The notes beneath the pieces were generated by a model, which made no database searches, had not been told where the DNA came from, and saw nothing but the letters and a program-made list of their open reading frames with translations. Source: Paludibacteraceae bacterium (lineage in GTDB: Bacteria; Bacteroidota; Bacteroidia; Bacteroidales; Paludibacteraceae). Taken from it: a stretch of DNA of 64,000 nucleotides. Positions 28,674 to 39,387 of the stretch are shown here, piece after piece. A program made the position numbers and the translations under genes. Every line of letters starts with the position of its first letter. Position 1 is the stretch's first letter. The stretch covers positions 62,001 to 126,000 of the forward strand of contig JAFUUZ010000054.1 in the NCBI GenBank assembly GCA_017471285.1. Reading direction: 5' to 3'.

Positions 28674-31600
28674 ATGAGAACATTTACTCAAAAGTTGGCA
28701 TTTCTGCTATTGACACTCTTGTGGTGTGCAGGTCTGCCGATTCAAGCTACAGAGGTGACCATCGGAAATCCTGCTGGTACGTCAACCAGTACGACTATTC
28801 CGCTGTACTCCTACTACAACTACTCGGTCTCCCAGCAGATCTATACGGCTGCCGAGATAGAGGAAGCCGGTGGGGGTGCTGGTACAATTACTTCGCTTAA
28901 GTTGTATTTGTATGGTTCGGCCTCTCTGCCGACTTTCAATGTAAACATTTACATGAAAGAGGTTGACAAAGCTTCGTTCACGGGAGATTACTATTCCGGC
29001 TATGACTGGGTGGATCTTACCGAGGACGACTTGGTGTATTCGTCTGACCAGTTGAGCGTGACGAACTCATCACCGGTGCAGGAGTACGAGTTTGTGTTGG
29101 ACAATCCGTTCGCCTATGAGGGTACCGGAAATTTATTGATCTGTATCAATAATATTACCGGTTCCTATGCATCCGGTTTCAACGGATTGGTGGAGACACA
29201 GAGTTCCTCCACTTCTATCTATGCCAACCGGGATACCCCGGGGGCATACGATGTAACCGCTCTCTCGTCTTTGACGTCCAGCTCTACCTCGTATTCACGA
29301 AATGTCATCACGCTGGATATCCTGGATATCACTTCCGCCTGCGAACGCGTGGAAGCGGTGGAGATTACCGACATCGCGGCGAACCGGGCTACGGTCAACT
29401 GGACCGGCGGAAACGGTACGTATCTGCTGGAGTATAAATTATCCTCCGCGGATAAATTCACGGAAGTATCGAACCTGACAGGTTCGTCCTACACCCTCAC
29501 GGATCTGGCGCCCAACTCTGCCTATTCCGTCAGAGTGACTAACGTCTGCGGACCGGAGCTCGTCAGCTCCCCTAAATCCGCGTCTTTCACAACCATCATC
29601 GGTCTGCCCTTTACGGAGCAGTTCGCTACTTCGTCCCTCCCGTCCGGATGGAGCAGATATTCGGGGCTTTTGAATCAAGACGGTTCGGCAACTCTTTCCT
29701 CTACTACTTCCGGTTGGCAATTCAATACGGGTAATGGTGTTTTCAACAACCATGCAAGGGTAAATATCTATGGTTCTTCTTGCAAATACTGGCTCGTGAC
29801 GCCGGCTATTCCGATGGAGGAAGGCCAGCAGCTCTCTTTTGATCTGGCGCTGACTACGTATGGCGGAACAAACACTCAGGTAGATCCGTCCAAACAGTCA
29901 GACGACCGTTTCGTGGTACTGATCTCCAATGACGGCGGCTCCAACTGGATCACGCTCAGAGAATGGAACAACTCCGGTTCGGAATACGTGTATAATGCGA
30001 TTGCTTATACCGCAGAAGGAGAACCGGTTGAGATTATCATCCCGGATGATTATGCCGGACAAACGGTACTGATCGCTTTCTATGGCGAGTCAACGCAGGA
30101 CGGAGGAGACAACAACCTCCATATTGACAATGTCAAGATCGCGGCTGTGCCTACCTGCTTCAAGCCGACGGATCTCCATGAGGTGGAGGGCAAGCCTACC
30201 AAGAGTTCCGTGCAGCTCGACTGGACGCCGAACACCGAAGAGTCCGCATGGAAACTGCAATACAAGAAAGTCTCCGATTCCGAATGGAATAAGGTGGACG
30301 TAGCGTCCAAACCCTTTACGCTCTCCGGCCTGGAGACCTTTACGGAGTATAACATACAAGTGGCAGCCGACTGCGGCGGCGGAGATGTCTCCGACTATAG
30401 CAAGGTCATTACGGTCAAGACCGCTGCCGGCGTGCCTTTCGCGCAGGGATTCAATATCCCCTCTATCCCGTCTGAGTGGAAACGCTATACGGGACTGTTG
30501 GAGGATGTAGAGAACGGTGAAGAGTTGGAGGCTGTTTCCGAAGGATGGACCATCGCCGGCTCTTCTTCGTCGAAGAACGGAGTCTTCCCGGATTCGGCAA
30601 GCCACCTCATCCTCAATATCGCAGGAGCGAACACCAAGCACTGGATCGTTTCGCCGATCATTGAGATGGAAGCCGGCTATCAGCTCTCCTTCGATCTCGC
30701 GCTCACCAAGAGCTCAGGTACATTACAGGCTCCTACCGCCGGCGCGCAGCAGGACGACAAGTTCGTTGTCGCTGTCAACGAAGGTGAAGGTTGGGGGGCC
30801 CTCCGTCAATGGACCAATGGCGGTGCAGGACTCGTTTACGACGAGATCAACGCTACTGCGAACGGACAGGTTGTGAAGATTGATCTCGCCGCCTATGCCG
30901 GAAAGAGCATCCAACTCGCGCTCTATGGCGAGTCAACGCAGGACGGCGGAGACAATAATCTCCATATATCCAACTTCAAGATCGCTCTTCCGCCGGCTTG
31001 CGAGCCCGCTTCCGAGCTCAATATCACCGGCATCGGCGGCACTTTCGCTACTGCCGTTTGGAATAATGAAGAGGATGCCGTATGGCAGGTTTGCCTCCGG
31101 GCTAATCCCGCTGCGGACTTCGTGCCTGCAGACGACGACTTCGTTACCCTCGCGGCCGGTGTTTATTCCGTTTCGCCAGATACCCTGGCAGAGAATACCA
31201 ACTATGGATTCTTCCTCCGTCGCAAATGCGGAGAGGCGGACTTCAGCGAAATGATCTCACGGTCCTTCAAGACGATCCAGACACCGGTCGTGCTGGATAG
31301 CGAGAACTCTTTCAGCGATAATTTCGAGTCCGGTAACAAGTGGGTGCTCATCAACGGTACCCAGACCAACCAATGGGCGCTCGGCACTGCTGTCTCCAAC
31401 GGAGGCTCGCACGCGTTATATATATCTAATGACGCGGGCGTAAGCAACGCTATGACATATGCTGCCTATGCGAACACATCTTATGTATATGCTTCCAAGA
31501 CCTTCACGTTTGCGGAGACCGGTGTATATACCTTCTCCTATGACTGGAAGAACAATGGCGGATCTTCGTATTACCTGCGTGTATATCTGGCTCCGTTGGA

Positions 31601-34600
31601 TGCTGAGCCTGCTGCCGGATCCTCTGCCCCGTATACGGGATGGACGAAACTGCATTCCGCGTCTGATCTCTACGGACAATCCGACTGGCAGCAAGAGTCC
31701 TTCGAATACCGTATCGAGGAGGCTGGAACCTACAAGGTGATCCTCCATTGGTATAATTATTATTCCTATTATGGGTCTTCCAACTACGACCCGCCTGCTG
31801 CGGTGGATAACTTCTCTATCAGCCGTCTCTCCTGTCCGCGGCCCGAGAACCTGCGCGTAACGGAGGTGACCGCTGAGACCGCTACGTTCTCGTGGGATGA
31901 CGCTACGGACGGTACCTTCGAATATGCGTATGCATTGGCTTCCGAGGAGCAACCCGAGGAGTTCACCCCGGTTACGGAGACTTCCGTAGCGATCGAAGGG
32001 CTGGCCGAACTCACCGATTACAAGTTCTATCTCCGTAAGTCTTGCGGCGCAACGGACAAGAGCGTCGTTGTATCCGTCAACTTCACAACTGACCAACTCC
32101 CCGTTGTGGTAGGAAACGGCTTCACCGATGACTTCGAGGACGGACTCAAGTGGATTCTCATCAATGGCAACCTTACCAACCAATGGGTTCTTGGTTCTGC
32201 GGTTAACAACGGCGGCTCGCACGCGCTGTATATATCGAACGACGCGGGCGTAAGCAACGCTTATAACACGTCCTCTTCTACCGTTGTTTATGCTACCAAA
32301 ACCTTCACTTTCGCCGAAACAGGTGTATATACCTTCTCCTTCGATTGGAGAAACAAAGGCGAGAGCGGCGATTACGATTATCTCCGGGTAGTTTTGGCTC
32401 CTGCCGCTGTTGATCTGGTAGCGGGTACATCCCGTTTCACAGGTCTCGGCGCTGATATTTCTGCGGTTCCTGTCGGATGGAAAGCGTTGGATGGCGGAAA
32501 AATGAATAATGTTACGGATTGGCAGCATTCGTCCATTGAGTTGGCTATCGAAGAACCGGGCGACTACAAGGTTGTTATGATGTTCTACTGCGACAGCTAT
32601 AGTGGAACGAATCCGCCTGCCGCTGTGGATAACTTCTCTATTACGAAGGTTGTCTGCCAGATGCCGGGTGCATTGAGAGCCGTAGCGGATAGTACTACTG
32701 TATCCTCCGCGCTCCTCACATGGACGCCGAACGGAACGGAAGAGAACTGGCTCGTACGCTACCGCAAAAGCGGCACTGCCGAATGGAGCGATCCGATCGC
32801 GGTTGCCCATATAGCAGGTAACGCCTTCGACTCGCTCAAGATAGAGTCCCTCGACCCGTCCTCTACCTACGAGGCACAAGTGGCGGCACTCTGCGATCCG
32901 AGCGATCCCGAGAGCGCAAGCGATTACTCCGCTTCGATTAACTTCGCTACGGCATGCGGCGTGGTCGCTTCGCTCAACGAGAACTTCGATGCAGTGACGA
33001 CTGGTTCCGGTAATGTATTGCCGCTCTGCTGGAGCTATATCAATACCTCCACCAACTCGTCCTATAACTACTATCCGAAGGTATATGGGTATTCCGCGAA
33101 CTCCGGTTCGAACTGTCTGCAGTTCTATTCCTATTATAGTTCTTCTACGGATTATGACCCCCGTGACCAGTATGCGATCCTGCCTGAGTTCACCAGCGTA
33201 AGCGACAAGCGTATCAAACTCAACGCGCGTGCTTATTCTACCGGCTCTTACTATGACGCTACCTTCATTGTCGGCGTGATGACTGATCCGGCTAATGCAT
33301 CTACGTTCGTTCCGGTGGCTACGTTCACCCCGGCAACAACGAGCTATGAGCCCTTCGTGGCGTCTCTCAACAGCTATACCGGCGAGGGCAAGTTCATCGC
33401 GATCAAGATGGCGGCGGCTTACTCGTCTACGGGTTCCTATTTCTACCGTAGTCTCTATATCGATGATATCATCGTTGAGGACCTCCCGTCTTGTCTGGAG
33501 CCAAGCGGCTTGGTTGCTGAACTGACTCAAGGCAATGGCTCTGTCGCATCCCTCTCCTGGACCGCCGGTGCGGACGAAACCGCTTGGACGGTTGAGTACA
33601 GCGTCAATGCGGACTTCTCCGATGCTGTTTCTCAGAACGTAAGCGAGAACCCCTCGCTCAACCTCTCCGGTCTCACGCCCGAAACCGTTTATTACGCACG
33701 CGTCAAAGCGGTATGCGGCGAAGGTGACGAGAGCGTTTGGAGCGATGCTGTCTCCTTCAAACCGACGGATAAATTCTTGTTGCTGGTTAACGACGGTACT
33801 TCCACCGGCTCTTACGTTCCATTCTATGGATACTATGCTGACGGAGAAGAATCCCATAGCCAGTTCATCATTCCGGCTTCGGATCTGGTGGCTCTCCAAT
33901 GGGATACCATCACGCAGCTGACATTCTATACCAATACGGAGAGCGTGGATTGCGGCGATGACCGGTTTGAGGTATATATGGCTGAGACGGAGGCTACTAC
34001 GCTGTCCGGTTTGGATTGGACTTCGCTGACCAAGGTTAGAAACGCCGCTACGGTAACTATCAGCAACAACCAGATGGTTATCACGCTGGATGCTCCCTTC
34101 CGCTATGAGGACGGCAATCTCCTCGTCGGCTTCAAGCAGACCTCCGGATCGACTTATACAACATCGTTCTCCTGGATAGGAAAAACGGCTACATATGGCA
34201 ACTCGTATTATCATTACTATAATATGGATGATTCTTATGAGTCTGCTTACCAGTCCTCCTTCCTGCCGAAGATGCTGATTGAATATAAGCCGGGCGAAGC
34301 ACCCGCATGTCTCAAGCCGACGGCTTTGGCAGCAGCGCTCACCGATGGTGACGGCACAGTAGCCGCATTGAGCTGGACAGCCGGTGCGGACGAGACCGCA
34401 TGGGTGGTAGAATACAGCCGTAACGCGGACTTCTCCGATGCACTCTCCGAGAGCGTAAGCGAGACCCCGGCGCTCAACCTGACCAACCTGACCGCGGAGG
34501 CGACCTACTACGCTCGCGTGAAAGCGGTATGCGGCGAGGGTATCGAGAGCGATTGGAGCAATGCTGTCTCCTTCAAACCGACCAGCGCTGTCTCCTTCAC

Positions 34601-37600
34601 GATCAACCGTGGTTCGGCTACAAATCAATATGTTCCGGTTTATGGCTACTACGTATATAATTTCTCACGCAGTCAGTTCATCATTCCGGCGGACTCGCTG
34701 GCAAGTATCCAATGGGCTACGATCAACAAACTGACCTTCCGCGCTACCCAAAGTAGTCTGACTTGGAATAATGCCAAGTTTGAGGTTTATATGGCTCCTG
34801 CTGCCGCAACCACCATCTCTGCCTTTGCAGACTGGAGTTCGATGACCAAAGTCATGGCGGAGGCGCATCTCGAAGTGGCTGACAACCAACTGGTAATCGC
34901 ATTGGATGAACCTTACCTCTATGAAGGAGGTAACCTCTTAATCGGTATTTACCAGACTGTTAAGGGTGCGTATGGTACCAGTACTTGGTATGGTGTTACC
35001 GCTACCGGTGCTTCCATGGGTGGATATAGTTCCTCTGCAGGTGCGGATGGTTATCCTTCTCAGCAGAACTTCCTGCCGGAGCTTACCATCAGTTATGTAC
35101 CGGGAGAAGAACCTACGTGCTATACGCCTGCCGGCCTTGTGCTCTCCAATATCACCTCCGATGGTGTGAAAGCCGTTTGGAACAGCGAGGATGGTGCACT
35201 ATGGCAATATGCCGTAGCACTCGCTTCCGATCCTGCTCCCGAGAGCTTCACCGATATGGATACAAACGCTGTAGTCATAAGCGGCTTGGCAAACGATAAT
35301 ACCGACTACATCTTCTATCTACGCAAGAACTGCGGTGGGGAGGACGGTGTAAGTAAGGCAGTTTCGGCGAAATTCCATACGCTGCAAATGCCGGTGGCTG
35401 TTCCGTTCGCGGACGACTTTGAGGACGGGAACAAGTGGGTTCTCATCAACGGCGTTTGCACGAACGGATGGGCTTTAGGTGAAGCTGCACATGCCGGTGA
35501 GAGCGGACACGCTCTCTATATCTCCGAAGACGGAGGCGCATCCTATTCTTACGAAGGATATGCTTCAAGTGCTTATTCGATGGTTTATGCAGAGAAAGCG
35601 TTTACCTTCGATGAAGGCAACTATATCTTCAGCTATGATTGGAAATGCCAGGGCTATATCAACTATGGTACGCCGTACGATTTCCTGCGCGTGGCACTCG
35701 TTCCTGTTTCAGTAGAATTGGCAGCTTCTTCCGCTTCCTATTCGTATGCTCCTACAGGATTCACGTATAATACCCTGCCTGCCGGCTGGATCGCCCTTGA
35801 TGGCGGCGCAGCCCTCAACGGATCTGCCGCATGGCAAAGCCAGGCAACCGAAGAGTTGGCTATCCCTGCCGGTACATACAAAGTGGTATTCGCTTGGAGA
35901 AATGCTACTTCCAATTACTCAGGATCCGATCCTGCGGCTGTAGATAACTTCAGCATTGCCAAGGTGGCTTGTGCTGCTCCGACGGCTGTAACGGCGGGCG
36001 AGCTGACCGCTACTACGGCTGCTATCTCGTGGATAGCTGATCCGGAGCAGACGGCTTGGCAGATCGCTTATGACACGATCGCTACAAACCAGCCGGATAC
36101 ACTCCTGTCGCTGGCTAACATAGCGGACAACCCGCATACGCTCAGTCTGCTGGAGCCCGAGCATACCTATTATGTATATGTACGCGCGAACTGCGACGAG
36201 GATGTCAATAGCGCATGGGCGAACGGTACATTCCGTACGGCAAGCCTCTGCCAGACACCGGATGCCCTCGCTGCTGCTAACATCGGGCTGACTTCCGCTG
36301 AGATCAGCTGGAATACCTATGGCCAGACCGGCTTCAACCTCCGCTATAAAGAGGTCGGCGCTGCTGACTGGACTACGGTGGACAATGCGGCTGTTCCGCA
36401 GGCAATCGACGGTCTCACCCCGAGCACAAGTTACCAGGTACAGGTACAGGCCGCTTGCGAGGATGCGGACAGCTGGTCTGCGGCATTCACATTCAAGACC
36501 GCGTACGGCATTCCGTTCGAGGAGAAGTTCGCTACTTCTTCTGCTCCTGAAGACTGGAACCGCTATAGCGGTCTGCTGAGCGAAGTACAAGCCGGTACGG
36601 CACTCACATCCGGTACTGCTTGGAGCTTCGGTAGCCGCAACGGTATCTTCAATGGCAACCATGCATATGTCAATATTTATGGTTCGTCCAGCAATAAGTG
36701 GCTGGCTACTCCGGCGATCACCTTGACCGAAGCCGCACAGCTTTCCTTCGACCTGGCATTGACCAAGTATAATTCTTCTACGGCTGTAACGGCAGGTCAG
36801 CAAGATGATGACAAGTTCGTGGTTCTCATCTCTACCGACAACGGCGCTACCTGGACGGTGCTCCGTCAATGGGATAACGCAGGCTCCGGGTTCGTTTACG
36901 ACGAGATCACGAACAACGCTGCAGGCCAGGAGGTTATTATCAACCTCAGCGCTTATACCGGTCAGTCTGTGATCGTTGCCTTCTATGGCGAATCCACTGT
37001 TTCTGCGGATACAGGCGGTGACAATGATCTCCATATTGACAATGTACTGATCGACAAGATCCCGACTTGTCCGAAGCAGACGGGTCTGACGATCTCCGAA
37101 GTTTCCGCCCATACGGCTAAGCTCGCTTGGACGGCAGGCGCAGAGGAGCAGGATGCATGGCAGATCGCCCTCGACACGATCGCGGGCTTCAACCCCGATA
37201 CGCTCAGCTCGCTCATTGATGTAACGGAGAATCCGTTTGTACTGAGCGGTCTCCTGCCGCAGCACACCTATTATGTATATGTACGCGCGAACTGCGGCGT
37301 GGAAGACGGCGTAAGCCGCTGGACGGATGTCAACTCCTTCCGCACGACCATCGCTTGTCCTGCTCCGACGGCTCTGGTAGCTGCCCTCACGCCGGGCAAC
37401 GGCGCTGTCGCTACCCTCAACTGGACGGCAGGCGCAGTGGAGACCGACTGGATCGTAGAGTATAGTGTCAACGCCGACTTCTCGGATGCTGTCAGCGTTC
37501 CGGTGGCAGGTGATCCTGCGCTCGATCTGACCGCCCTGACGGCTGAGACTACCTACTACGCCCGCGTGAAAGCCGATTGCGGCGAACTCGACGGCGAGAG

Positions 37601-39113
37601 CCTCTGGAGCGCTTCGATCTCCTTCACCCCGACCGACCGCTACGAGCTCATGCTCAACGACGGAAGCACGACTAATTCCTATGTTCCGGTATATGGCAAC
37701 TATGCAGAGAATTACTCTTTGGGTCAGTTCATCGTTCCGGCGGCTCAACTCGAAGCCATCCTCTGGGATAGCATTCAGGCACTGACCTTCTACGCTTCTA
37801 ACGCAAATGTTAGCTGGGGCGATGCTCAGTTTGAGGCATACGTGGCTGAGGTGGAAGAGACCGCCTTCGCTTCCGCTACGCTGAATGACTGGGAGGAGAT
37901 GATTCTCGTCAAAGCGGCTGCAAGTCTCTCTGTGGCGGACGGCAAGATGGTTGTGACCTTCGATGAGCCTTACCAGTACGAAGGCGGTAACCTCATGATC
38001 GGTATCAAGGAGACTGTTTATGGTAGTTATTCAAATGTGAACTGGTACGGTGTATCGGCTTCCGGTGCTTCCGTAGGCGGTTACAAGAACAAGAATACAG
38101 GTGCTCTCACTATCGCGCAGCGTAACTTCCTGCCGAAGATGCTGATCACCTATGTTCCGGGCGTTGAGCCGGCATGCAAGAAACCGACCGGTCTGGTTGT
38201 TTCTGACATCGCTGCCTTCTCCGCTATCGTAGCATGGGACGAGATAGAAGGTGCTGAATGGGAGTACGCGGTACTGCCGGCTGCCGATCCGGCTCCGGAG
38301 TCCTTCGAACTCAGTACGTCCGCCCGCTCTGTAGTGCTTGACCAACTCTCCGAGAATACCGAATACGTATTCTACCTGCGTCAGGCATGCGGTGAGGATG
38401 GTAACGGTGCTGTCGTTTCGATCGCCTTCGCTACGGATATCCAGAAAGCGGCAATTCCGTTCTATGAGGACTTCGAGACTCCGAACACCGGCTGGAAACT
38501 CGTTAACGGTGACCAACCGAACGCTTGGATGATCGGTGACGGTGCTGCTTCTACCGGTGAGAACGCACTCTATATCTCCTCCGACGGAAGTGAGAATACC
38601 TACAACAAGGAGGCGCAATCCTCTGCCTTCGCATATATCCTGCTTGACTTCGACAAGGGCGGAAACTATCGTATTTCCTACGAGTGGAAGGCGAACGGAG
38701 ACTATGATCTGGAGGTAGGCGAGATCTATGACTTCCTGCGTGTGGTTCTTGTTCCTGCTTCTGTATCCTTCGAGGCGGGTGATGCCGACCTGCCTGCAGG
38801 CGCTATCGCGCTTGACGGCGGCGAGCAGCTCTACGGAGCAGAAGGATGGCGTAACTTCAGCGCGGAGCTGGAGAATGTCAGTGCAGGTGTTTACAAACTG
38901 GTATTCGCTTGGTTCAACGATGATGCATACGGAGACGACACGCCTGCGGCTATCGACAATATCGCAGTCGTTCACACCTCATACCCGACCGATATACAAA
39001 ACGGTGCAGGTATAGAGAACCAAGCGGTTAAGTTCATCCGTGACAACCATGTTTATATCCTCCTCAACGGTAATGTATATAACATCACCGGTCAGAAAAT
39101 GGAGCTGAAGTAA
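28674..39113 (+). CDS. Giant exported multi-module adhesin-like protein with four copies of an unnamed domain
   Basis: About 3479 aa from the ATG at 28674 (MRTFTQKLAFLLLTLLW; signal peptide to about residue 24). The frame is open 16 codons further upstream but those do not resemble a signal. Four copies of a ~170-residue domain lie at about nt 28740-29330, 33770-34290, 34590-35110 and 37640-38160. Shared features are YVPvYGyY, SQFIIPAxxL, W-x-x-I-x-x-LTFY and YEGGNLLIGI, then FLPKMLIxYVPG. About eight choice-of-anchor-J modules (e.g. near 29605, 30430, 31310, 32120, 32970, 35400, 36500 and 38450) alternate with FN3 domains (TYYVYVRANCG). The C-terminus ends in KFIRDNHVYILLNG and YNITGQK, the shared terminal motif. 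Several modules are near-identical in DNA. Probably a surface adhesin or matrix protein exported by T9SS. Confidence 0.88.
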   Translation: MRTFTQKLAFLLLTLLWCAGLPIQATEVTIGNPAGTSTSTTIPLYSYYNYSVSQQIYTAAEIEEAGGGAGTITSLKLYLYGSASLPTFNVNIYMKEVDKASFTGDYYSGYDWVDLTEDDLVYSSDQLSVTNSSPVQEYEFVLDNPFAYEGTGNLLICINNITGSYASGFNGLVETQSSSTSIYANRDTPGAYDVTALSSLTSSSTSYSRNVITLDILDITSACERVEAVEITDIAANRATVNWTGGNGTYLLEYKLSSADKFTEVSNLTGSSYTLTDLAPNSAYSVRVTNVCGPELVSSPKSASFTTIIGLPFTEQFATSSLPSGWSRYSGLLNQDGSATLSSTTSGWQFNTGNGVFNNHARVNIYGSSCKYWLVTPAIPMEEGQQLSFDLALTTYGGTNTQVDPSKQSDDRFVVLISNDGGSNWITLREWNNSGSEYVYNAIAYTAEGEPVEIIIPDDYAGQTVLIAFYGESTQDGGDNNLHIDNVKIAAVPTCFKPTDLHEVEGKPTKSSVQLDWTPNTEESAWKLQYKKVSDSEWNKVDVASKPFTLSGLETFTEYNIQVAADCGGGDVSDYSKVITVKTAAGVPFAQGFNIPSIPSEWKRYTGLLEDVENGEELEAVSEGWTIAGSSSSKNGVFPDSASHLILNIAGANTKHWIVSPIIEMEAGYQLSFDLALTKSSGTLQAPTAGAQQDDKFVVAVNEGEGWGALRQWTNGGAGLVYDEINATANGQVVKIDLAAYAGKSIQLALYGESTQDGGDNNLHISNFKIALPPACEPASELNITGIGGTFATAVWNNEEDAVWQVCLRANPAADFVPADDDFVTLAAGVYSVSPDTLAENTNYGFFLRRKCGEADFSEMISRSFKTIQTPVVLDSENSFSDNFESGNKWVLINGTQTNQWALGTAVSNGGSHALYISNDAGVSNAMTYAAYANTSYVYASKTFTFAETGVYTFSYDWKNNGGSSYYLRVYLAPLDAEPAAGSSAPYTGWTKLHSASDLYGQSDWQQESFEYRIEEAGTYKVILHWYNYYSYYGSSNYDPPAAVDNFSISRLSCPRPENLRVTEVTAETATFSWDDATDGTFEYAYALASEEQPEEFTPVTETSVAIEGLAELTDYKFYLRKSCGATDKSVVVSVNFTTDQLPVVVGNGFTDDFEDGLKWILINGNLTNQWVLGSAVNNGGSHALYISNDAGVSNAYNTSSSTVVYATKTFTFAETGVYTFSFDWRNKGESGDYDYLRVVLAPAAVDLVAGTSRFTGLGADISAVPVGWKALDGGKMNNVTDWQHSSIELAIEEPGDYKVVMMFYCDSYSGTNPPAAVDNFSITKVVCQMPGALRAVADSTTVSSALLTWTPNGTEENWLVRYRKSGTAEWSDPIAVAHIAGNAFDSLKIESLDPSSTYEAQVAALCDPSDPESASDYSASINFATACGVVASLNENFDAVTTGSGNVLPLCWSYINTSTNSSYNYYPKVYGYSANSGSNCLQFYSYYSSSTDYDPRDQYAILPEFTSVSDKRIKLNARAYSTGSYYDATFIVGVMTDPANASTFVPVATFTPATTSYEPFVASLNSYTGEGKFIAIKMAAAYSSTGSYFYRSLYIDDIIVEDLPSCLEPSGLVAELTQGNGSVASLSWTAGADETAWTVEYSVNADFSDAVSQNVSENPSLNLSGLTPETVYYARVKAVCGEGDESVWSDAVSFKPTDKFLLLVNDGTSTGSYVPFYGYYADGEESHSQFIIPASDLVALQWDTITQLTFYTNTESVDCGDDRFEVYMAETEATTLSGLDWTSLTKVRNAATVTISNNQMVITLDAPFRYEDGNLLVGFKQTSGSTYTTSFSWIGKTATYGNSYYHYYNMDDSYESAYQSSFLPKMLIEYKPGEAPACLKPTALAAALTDGDGTVAALSWTAGADETAWVVEYSRNADFSDALSESVSETPALNLTNLTAEATYYARVKAVCGEGIESDWSNAVSFKPTSAVSFTINRGSATNQYVPVYGYYVYNFSRSQFIIPADSLASIQWATINKLTFRATQSSLTWNNAKFEVYMAPAAATTISAFADWSSMTKVMAEAHLEVADNQLVIALDEPYLYEGGNLLIGIYQTVKGAYGTSTWYGVTATGASMGGYSSSAGADGYPSQQNFLPELTISYVPGEEPTCYTPAGLVLSNITSDGVKAVWNSEDGALWQYAVALASDPAPESFTDMDTNAVVISGLANDNTDYIFYLRKNCGGEDGVSKAVSAKFHTLQMPVAVPFADDFEDGNKWVLINGVCTNGWALGEAAHAGESGHALYISEDGGASYSYEGYASSAYSMVYAEKAFTFDEGNYIFSYDWKCQGYINYGTPYDFLRVALVPVSVELAASSASYSYAPTGFTYNTLPAGWIALDGGAALNGSAAWQSQATEELAIPAGTYKVVFAWRNATSNYSGSDPAAVDNFSIAKVACAAPTAVTAGELTATTAAISWIADPEQTAWQIAYDTIATNQPDTLLSLANIADNPHTLSLLEPEHTYYVYVRANCDEDVNSAWANGTFRTASLCQTPDALAAANIGLTSAEISWNTYGQTGFNLRYKEVGAADWTTVDNAAVPQAIDGLTPSTSYQVQVQAACEDADSWSAAFTFKTAYGIPFEEKFATSSAPEDWNRYSGLLSEVQAGTALTSGTAWSFGSRNGIFNGNHAYVNIYGSSSNKWLATPAITLTEAAQLSFDLALTKYNSSTAVTAGQQDDDKFVVLISTDNGATWTVLRQWDNAGSGFVYDEITNNAAGQEVIINLSAYTGQSVIVAFYGESTVSADTGGDNDLHIDNVLIDKIPTCPKQTGLTISEVSAHTAKLAWTAGAEEQDAWQIALDTIAGFNPDTLSSLIDVTENPFVLSGLLPQHTYYVYVRANCGVEDGVSRWTDVNSFRTTIACPAPTALVAALTPGNGAVATLNWTAGAVETDWIVEYSVNADFSDAVSVPVAGDPALDLTALTAETTYYARVKADCGELDGESLWSASISFTPTDRYELMLNDGSTTNSYVPVYGNYAENYSLGQFIVPAAQLEAILWDSIQALTFYASNANVSWGDAQFEAYVAEVEETAFASATLNDWEEMILVKAAASLSVADGKMVVTFDEPYQYEGGNLMIGIKETVYGSYSNVNWYGVSASGASVGGYKNKNTGALTIAQRNFLPKMLITYVPGVEPACKKPTGLVVSDIAAFSAIVAWDEIEGAEWEYAVLPAADPAPESFELSTSARSVVLDQLSENTEYVFYLRQACGEDGNGAVVSIAFATDIQKAAIPFYEDFETPNTGWKLVNGDQPNAWMIGDGAASTGENALYISSDGSENTYNKEAQSSAFAYILLDFDKGGNYRISYEWKANGDYDLEVGEIYDFLRVVLVPASVSFEAGDADLPAGAIALDGGEQLYGAEGWRNFSAELENVSAGVYKLVFAWFNDDAYGDDTPAAIDNIAVVHTSYPTDIQNGAGIENQAVKFIRDNHVYILLNGNVYNITGQKMELK

Positions 39114-39154
39114 ACAACCCTCTCGTACATCGTACTTCCGTACGTCGTACATTC

Positions 39155-39184
39155 AAAGAGAGCTGCCCCCGGGTAGCTCTCTTT
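39155..39184 (+). terminator. Terminator of the second giant gene
   Basis: AAAGAGAGCT / AGCTCTCTTT, 10-bp perfect stem around GCCCCCGGGT, followed by GTTTC. Just upstream (39125-39150) are several overlapping CGTAC palindromes. Confidence 0.85.
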
Positions 39185-39188
39185 GTTT

Positions 39189-39269
39189 CTGGTTCCCCTG
39201 GTTCTTCCTAGTCCTCCTAGTCCTCCTAGTCCTCCTAGTTCCCCTGGTTCCCCTGGTCCTCCTGGTCCC
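39189..39269. repeat. Nine 9-bp units, CCTAGTCCT / CCTGGTTCC type
   Basis: Nine consecutive 9-mers without gaps: CTGGTTCCC, CTGGTTCTT, three CCTAGTCCT, CCTAGTTCC, CCTGGTTCC, CCTGGTCCT and CCTGGTCCC. The array lies between a terminator and the promoter of the next operon. Confidence 0.93.
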
Positions 39270-39326
39270 TCTTTTGCAACGATTATATTACAAAAAGTAG
39301 AAAAAATCGTAAAAAAGTAACAAAAA

Positions 39327-39358
39327 CTTGCGTATTTGAGATTTTTTTTGTAATTTTG
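39327..39358 (+). promoter_or_regulatory. Promoter of the barrel/OmpA/adhesin operon
   Basis: CTTG (39327-39330), 20 bases, TAATTTTG (39351-39358). Extended -33 is CTTGCGTATTTG. It is the only promoter-like sequence I find before the four closely spaced plus-strand genes. Confidence 0.7.
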
Positions 39359-39387
39359 CCGCCCAAAATTGTTTATTTGTAACAAAA

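Noticed and set aside
31416..34628. A 1070-codon open frame on the minus strand opposite the second giant gene, and similar long antisense frames at 23829-25553, 25593-27551, 35919-37748 and 43731-46025
   Set aside because: They mirror plus-strand genes with clear modules and signal peptides, encode Arg/Ile/Val-rich sequence without recognisable domains, and lack promoters. They result from codon bias in the sense frame.
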